DNA of 33,482 bases, taken from contig JAHEMV010000005.1 of NCBI GenBank assembly GCA_024643455.1, positions 1 to 33,482 of the forward strand, in the 5' to 3' direction. The position numbers and the translations under genes are program-made. The notes under the pieces are model-generated. The model made no database searches. It was not told the DNA's origin and saw nothing but the letters and a program-made list of their open reading frames with translations. Shown here piece after piece: positions 28,581 to 33,482 of this stretch. This stretch comes from Cytophagales bacterium. Lineage in GTDB: Bacteria; Bacteroidota; Bacteroidia; Cytophagales; Cyclobacteriaceae. The number at the start of each line of letters is the position of its first letter. Position 1 is the stretch's first letter.

Positions 28581-29233
28581 GTGATAATTTTAAAATTGAC
28601 TACCAGCGAGAAGAACGTATCGGTTTTCAGGAAGTGGTTTTTGGAGCTTCAAAAACAATTGATCAACTTGATGCGATCATCAGAGATTTTCAGAAAAATG
28701 AAAAAAGCACTTTAATTACCCGGGTGCAAAAGGAGAAAGCAGAATTGTTGTGTACGCGTTTTAAACCTTCTTTCTATGATACCACATCCGAAGTGCTGCT
28801 TGTAGGTGAATTTCCAAAAGAAGTTAAGAAAGACGAAGTAGCCATTCTTTCCGGAGGCACTTCAGATCAATATTTGGTAGATGAAATATTTTATACCTTA
28901 AAATTCGTCGGCCGTGAGGCTTCACGCTACCAGGATGTGGGTGTCGCTGGTGTGCATCGATTATTAAAGAATATTGAAGAACTTCGAAAATTCAGGGTAT
29001 TAATTGTCGTCGCTGGTTTTGAAGGCGCTTTGCCAACTGTCGTTGGTGGGTTGCTGCCACAACCAATCATAGCAGTTCCGGCAAGTGTTGGTTATGGCAT
29101 CGCAAAGGGAGGTACCGTAGCATTGCATTCCATGTTGTCAAGCTGTGCGAATGGCATTACTGTGGTTAATATTGACAATGGCTATGGAGCTGCGATGGCG
29201 GCATACAGGATCATTAATGGAAATAACAGATGA
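28577..29233 (+). CDS. larB: LarB: NaAD carboxylase/hydrolase of nickel-pincer nucleotide synthesis (PurE-like)
   Basis: 218 aa; 'DYQREERIGFQEVVFGASKTIDQL', PurE-like 'AILSGGTSDQYLVDE', 'YQDVGVAGVHRLL', 'SSCANGITVVNIDNGYGAAMAA'. GTG start overlaps the larE stop by 4 nt (GTGA). Confidence 0.94.
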   Translation: MSDNFKIDYQREERIGFQEVVFGASKTIDQLDAIIRDFQKNEKSTLITRVQKEKAELLCTRFKPSFYDTTSEVLLVGEFPKEVKKDEVAILSGGTSDQYLVDEIFYTLKFVGREASRYQDVGVAGVHRLLKNIEELRKFRVLIVVAGFEGALPTVVGGLLPQPIIAVPASVGYGIAKGGTVALHSMLSSCANGITVVNIDNGYGAAMAAYRIINGNNR

Positions 29234-29287
29234 TAATTTTCTATTCAGTGATCACTTTAGTGTATTAATTTAAATTCATTTTTGAAT

Positions 29288-30526
29288 ATGAGTGTTCTGA
29301 AAATAGAAGCCTTTTCTGGGCTTAGCGGAGATATGTTTCTTGGAGCCCTGGCTGAACTTACCAAAGCCTATGAAGAAATTCAGCAGCTTCCGGCCAAGTT
29401 AAAACTGGCGAAGGTAGAAGTGAAAATCACTAGCGTAGAAAAGGCAGGAATAGCCTGCAGGCATATCAAAATCCTAGATCATAATGACTATGAAGAACAT
29501 AAACATATTAAGAATCAAGGTTATGCCAGCGAACATAAAAATTCAGAATTTAGTATTGTAAAAAAGAAACCACACCATCATCATAGGAATCTGGAGGATA
29601 TCCTAAAAATTATTGATGCGGGTGATCTGACTGAAAATACCAAAAGCATTGCCAGAAAAATATTTCATATCCTGGGAACTGCAGAGGCTAAAGTCCATGG
29701 AGTGGATATCAATACTATCCATTTTCATGAAGTAGGAGCGATCGACTCCATATTGGATATTGTTGGTTCAGCTTACTTACTAGATAAATTGAACATTCAT
29801 TCGGTTTTTTCTACATCTATTTGTACTGGCCATGGATTTGTGATGGCAGACCATGGGCGAATGCCCATTCCTGCACCAGCAACTAAAGAGCTATTACTCA
29901 ATATGCCAACTTATGCCGGGCAGGAAAAGGGAGAGATGACCACGCCGACGGGAGCGGCAATATTGAAATACCTCCAACCATCTTTTGACATGCCAGCACT
30001 TATTGAAAAGAAAACGGGTCACGGTCCGGGAGAGAAAAATTTCGAACATCCCAATGTACTTAGACTTACCTTATGTGAATTAGTAGAGGAAAAGAAGGAT
30101 GATATTTTTATGGTAGAAACCAATATTGACGATATGTCATCTGAATTGTTAGGCAATGATTTCCAGGATAAATTGTTACAGGCCGGAGCTCTGGATTTTT
30201 ATTACACGCAGATCATCATGAAAAAGGGAAGGCCAGGCACACTAATATCGGTATTTACCTCAAAGGAAAGAGTACAGGACGTAACGCAATACTTGATTGA
30301 AAATACCACAACTATTGGGGTAAGAAGCTATGCTGCTCAACGTCAGGCATTAAAAAGATCGTTTAAAACCATAAAAACATCGCTGGGTGATGTAGATGTG
30401 AAGGAAGTAGAATTACCTTCCGGCAAGAAGCGTGTGACTATCGAGTACGAGTCCTGCAAAAAGATCGCAACCCGGCTTAACCGCCCGGTTTCTGAAATTT
30501 TTTCGGCATTGAATAGAGAAATTTAA
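29288..30526 (+). CDS. larC: LarC: nickel insertion protein (DUF111 family), single unsplit ORF
   Basis: 'EAFSGLSGDMFLGALAELT', His-rich 'HHHHRNLEDIL', 'TIHFHEVGAIDSILDIVGSAYLLDKL', 'TPTGAAILKYL', 'VETNIDDMSSELLGN', 'MKKGRPGTLISV'. ATG 29288 is preferred over TTG 29282. Confidence 0.94.
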   Translation: MSVLKIEAFSGLSGDMFLGALAELTKAYEEIQQLPAKLKLAKVEVKITSVEKAGIACRHIKILDHNDYEEHKHIKNQGYASEHKNSEFSIVKKKPHHHHRNLEDILKIIDAGDLTENTKSIARKIFHILGTAEAKVHGVDINTIHFHEVGAIDSILDIVGSAYLLDKLNIHSVFSTSICTGHGFVMADHGRMPIPAPATKELLLNMPTYAGQEKGEMTTPTGAAILKYLQPSFDMPALIEKKTGHGPGEKNFEHPNVLRLTLCELVEEKKDDIFMVETNIDDMSSELLGNDFQDKLLQAGALDFYYTQIIMKKGRPGTLISVFTSKERVQDVTQYLIENTTTIGVRSYAAQRQALKRSFKTIKTSLGDVDVKEVELPSGKKRVTIEYESCKKIATRLNRPVSEIFSALNREI

Positions 30527-30533
30527 GAGCAAA

Positions 30534-31109
30534 ATGACTTTTTGGAATGCGTACATTCTGGTGATTATTGTAATCTACTTAATCACATTTTTCCTCAGGA
30601 ATCTTAGGACATATCTGAATGTAAGGAAATCAATAAGAGGTCGCTCAAAGAAACTAACGACCTCTCTTTTTCTATCATCCATTATTTACCTGCTTATATT
30701 CATTCAGTTGTTTAATCCAACATTCAATAAAATTTTAATAGTGATTGATTCTCTTCAACTAGATTGGGTGCAATATTTTGGGTATTTTCTAATTTTTGTC
30801 GCTCTTATAATTGGTTTGGCAGCGCTTTTTGAAATGCGGAATTCATGGAGGGTTGGCATAAAACATGAACAGAAAACGGAGTTGGTCACCACCGGCATTT
30901 ACTCGATAAGCCGGAATCCATATTTTTTATCTTATGATCTTCTCTTTTTGGGTATATGGCTTATTTTTCCATCGCTCATTTTGTTGGTGTTGGTATTAAT
31001 TCTGGCTGTCGTATTTCACTTCATGATTCTTGAGGAAGAGATATATCTTGCAAAAGTTCAGGGAACACCATATAAAAATTATAAAAGTAACGTCAGAAGG
31101 TATTTATGA
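30534..31109 (+). CDS. Membrane methyltransferase of the isoprenylcysteine carboxyl methyltransferase / PEMT-like family
   Basis: 191 aa, multi-TM; C-terminal family motif 'TELVTTGIYSISRNPYFLSYDLLFLGI...HFMILEEEIYLAKVQGTPYKNYKSNVRRYL'. 7 nt after the larC stop. Confidence 0.82.
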   Translation: MTFWNAYILVIIVIYLITFFLRNLRTYLNVRKSIRGRSKKLTTSLFLSSIIYLLIFIQLFNPTFNKILIVIDSLQLDWVQYFGYFLIFVALIIGLAALFEMRNSWRVGIKHEQKTELVTTGIYSISRNPYFLSYDLLFLGIWLIFPSLILLVLVLILAVVFHFMILEEEIYLAKVQGTPYKNYKSNVRRYL

Positions 31110-31277
31110 TTTTGCATCAAATTTCAGGTTCATTTACCCCGATATGAGTGTTTTCAAGTCAAACAGTCAATCAGAAATTCCCATTCACATCTTATAGCGC
31201 GTATTTATCCCAAATATTTCTTTAAGCAGAAAGCTATCTCATAACTGATATAAATTTGTCTTTCTACCATTTAATTC

Positions 31278-32546
31278 ATGGGCAAGCTTATCATCGCATT
31301 TTCATTGATTTTAATTTATTATACAAGTGGCATTTGCCAAAAGGATAGTAAGCTCAATCATAAAATACGTATTGATTCCATTCAGATCAATAATAATTGG
31401 CGAACGAAAGAGTCCATTATCAGAGAGGAGCTAGGTTTTCGGTCCGGAGACTCAATATATCAAAATGCACTTGATACCATGGTGATTAGGATATGGAATA
31501 TAGGCAATTTTGCCAAGGTTGGTTATGAACTTGACACACTGGAAAGTGGTAATTTTCTACTGAAAGTCAAAGCTAAAGACGCCCTGACGATTGTTCCCAT
31601 TTTTTCATTTAGTGGCAACAAGCAGGATTGGAGTCTCGGATTGGGGATGTCTGATAATAATTTTCTCGGGCGCAACATTAACTTTGATATTGGGGGTACC
31701 ATGGGGACAAACGATCATAATTTTAATGCACGGATTATCATTCCCAGACAATTACTATACAAAAACATGTCTGTGAGTGGAGGGGTGCTTTATGGACAAG
31801 GAAAAGATTTTCGATATGAAAATGGCGAAAAGATTTCGGGTGTTGCGTACACTAAAATGCAGGTATCTGGCTCTATATCAAATCCATGGAATGAAGATTT
31901 TCGTTATCGATTTTCACCAGACTTTGGATGGAGTGTTTTTCAGCATCACGCTGATTCTTCGCTTATTGAAACGGAGTTGCCCGTTGCGAGTAATTATAAG
32001 GTAAACTATTTGAGTTTGTCGTTAGGAGAGTCAATTGGATATATTAAGCGAAGGCGTCATCGGAAAGATGGATTTCGAGCAAGCTTAGGTGTAGGCGCCG
32101 GAATTGGGCTGGATAAGCATAGCCCATTTTATTATTCCATAGGATCAGCGATTAACTATTACAAACTATTTAATAAAATTGTCCAGTTTAGTTCTGAATT
32201 TTCTACAGGCTATACTTCATCCAAGACCCCTTCACTTTTATTTTATAAAGGTGCCAGTGATGTTAAAGGAATTTTGACTGGAGAAATATCAGGGCAATCA
32301 TATTATGCCAGCTACGTAGGTTTTGCATTTACGTATATCAATAGAGACTGGTTTGCAATGGAACAATCAGTATATGTAAATTGGGGCAAGGGCTCTGATA
32401 TCTATTTTGACCTTTTTAAGTCTAACCCGTTATACGGAGTAGGCACCGGATTTTTCTTTAATATTCCAATGATTCCATGGCTCAGTATGCGTATGTATTT
32501 TACTTATTCAGGGAAAAGCAGCAATTGGTTTAGACTTGAGATATAG
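31278..32546 (+). CDS. Short BamA/TamA-superfamily-like outer-membrane protein (one POTRA-like domain plus beta-barrel)
   Basis: 422 aa; signal peptide, POTRA-like 'KIRIDSIQINNNWRTKESIIREELGFRSGDSIYQNALDTMVIRIWNIGNFAKVGYELD', then alternating beta-strand pattern with 'GLGMSDNNFLGRNINFDIGG' and 'GVGTGFFFNIPMIPWLSMRMYFTYSG'. Confidence 0.75.
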   Translation: MGKLIIAFSLILIYYTSGICQKDSKLNHKIRIDSIQINNNWRTKESIIREELGFRSGDSIYQNALDTMVIRIWNIGNFAKVGYELDTLESGNFLLKVKAKDALTIVPIFSFSGNKQDWSLGLGMSDNNFLGRNINFDIGGTMGTNDHNFNARIIIPRQLLYKNMSVSGGVLYGQGKDFRYENGEKISGVAYTKMQVSGSISNPWNEDFRYRFSPDFGWSVFQHHADSSLIETELPVASNYKVNYLSLSLGESIGYIKRRRHRKDGFRASLGVGAGIGLDKHSPFYYSIGSAINYYKLFNKIVQFSSEFSTGYTSSKTPSLLFYKGASDVKGILTGEISGQSYYASYVGFAFTYINRDWFAMEQSVYVNWGKGSDIYFDLFKSNPLYGVGTGFFFNIPMIPWLSMRMYFTYSGKSSNWFRLEI

Positions 32547-32716
32547 ACCCTACTGGCAGATTTGAGTAAACTCAATAAAGAATCTAAATTCAGTGACAGA
32601 TATAGTATGTTTCTGGTTGGCTTGGTTAAAACTTTGGCGAATTTATTCTATCATCCAGATTGTTTTGAACAGGAAACTTTCTTAAGATTATAAATACATC
32701 TGACCCATATCTAATT

Positions 32717-33418
32717 ATGACATCGTTTTTGAATATTATTTTGCTTGCCTTAATTATCATTCCATTTCAAGAGAAAGAACGTACGACTTCTCTTCAAAAT
32801 GATGGATGGGTATGGCTTTTTGATGGTACTGGAACAGAGCATTGGCAAGGGGTAAAAAATGCAGATTTTCCTCAAAACGGATGGGAAATCATTGGGGATG
32901 AATTGGTTGTAAACCGGGATAAAGTTGTTGGACGTGGTGGAGATATCATCACTAAAGAGCAATATTCAAGTTTTGATTTGCAGTTTGAATTCAAATTTGC
33001 GAAGGGAGCCAATGGGGGGATAAAGTATTTTGTGGAAATTTATTCAACAGGTTCTGTAATTGGGTGCGAATATCAATTGATTGATGACAAGAACAATAAA
33101 GATGTCAAAGAAGATAAAGATGGGAAAAGGCTGACAGCAAGCTTATATGAACTTTTTGAAGCGCATAACAAAAAATTAAATCCGGCAGATCAATGGAATT
33201 CCGGGAGAATTCTAGTTAATGGAAAACATGTGGAGCATTGGTTGAATGGAACAAAAGTGCTGGAATATGAACGCGGTAGCAAAGCGTTTATGGAGGCGAA
33301 GGAGAAAAGTAAATTCAAAGATGTGGAAGACTTTGGTACCATGGATTCCGGTTATATTTTACTTCAGGATCACGGCGATCAACTTGCCTACCGAAATATT
33401 AAAATCAAAAAATTGTAA
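32717..33418 (+). CDS. DUF1080 / 3-keto-disaccharide hydrolase domain protein, secreted
   Basis: 233 aa; hydrophobic N-terminus; 'GWVWLFDGTGTEHWQGVKNADFPQNGWEIIGDELVV', 'FDLQFEFKFAKGANGGIKYFVE', 'GSVIGCEYQLIDD', 'WNSGRILVNGKHVEHWLNGTKVLEYERGS', 'GYILLQDHGDQLAYRNIKIKKL'. Confidence 0.9.
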   Translation: MTSFLNIILLALIIIPFQEKERTTSLQNDGWVWLFDGTGTEHWQGVKNADFPQNGWEIIGDELVVNRDKVVGRGGDIITKEQYSSFDLQFEFKFAKGANGGIKYFVEIYSTGSVIGCEYQLIDDKNNKDVKEDKDGKRLTASLYELFEAHNKKLNPADQWNSGRILVNGKHVEHWLNGTKVLEYERGSKAFMEAKEKSKFKDVEDFGTMDSGYILLQDHGDQLAYRNIKIKKL

Positions 33419-33446
33419 CGGTCATAAAAGCAGATTTGGTTGAGGC

Positions 33447-33482
33447 TTACCGCGCTTGTTCATCCCGTAAAGCTTTAACCAG
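33447..33482 (-). CDS. Possible C-terminal tail of a minus-strand gene running off the window
   Basis: The reverse complement of the edge reads LVKALRDEQAR-stop in one open frame. Only 11 codons plus stop are visible, so this is very tentative. Confidence 0.25.
   Translation of the reverse strand: MVKALRDEQAR

Noticed and set aside
31251-31258. TAAATTTG as a -7 promoter for the POTRA/barrel gene
   Set aside because: Matches TAnnTTTG and is well placed, but the motif is common in AT-rich sequence and no -33 element is visible.
32562-32575. Palindrome TTGAGT-AA-ACTCAA after the barrel gene
   Set aside because: Only 6-bp arms, no T run, no repeat copies; likely chance.

Overview
The window is a Bacteroidota-type chromosomal segment; this is inferred from gene content and the low-GC style, with no taxonomic search run. 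From left to right it holds: (1) a collinear respiratory block of Alternative Complex III genes (actB partial through actF), cytochrome c oxidase subunits II and I, heme A synthesis genes ctaA and ctaB, two subunit III-type proteins and subunit IV; (2) after a strong palindromic terminator, a small assembly-like group of an SCO-like protein, a DUF420-type membrane protein and a short membrane protein with a CxxC motif; (3) two very large sensor histidine kinases with no response regulator nearby; (4) a large outer-membrane-like surface protein; (5) on the minus strand, a Tat-signal metallo-beta-lactamase-fold hydrolase and an SNF-family Na+ symporter; (6) a larE-larB-larC nickel-pincer-nucleotide cofactor cluster with no larA, followed by an ICMT/PEMT-like membrane methyltransferase; (7) a short POTRA/beta-barrel protein and a DUF1080 (3-keto-disaccharide hydrolase-like) protein. 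The points most worth follow-up are the SCO-like protein that appears to have lost all three copper ligands while sitting next to a CxxC membrane protein, and the larA-less lar cluster with a three-cysteine (predicted [4Fe-4S]-type) LarE and a linked methyltransferase. No CRISPR array, tRNA, rRNA, transposase or prophage was recognised.
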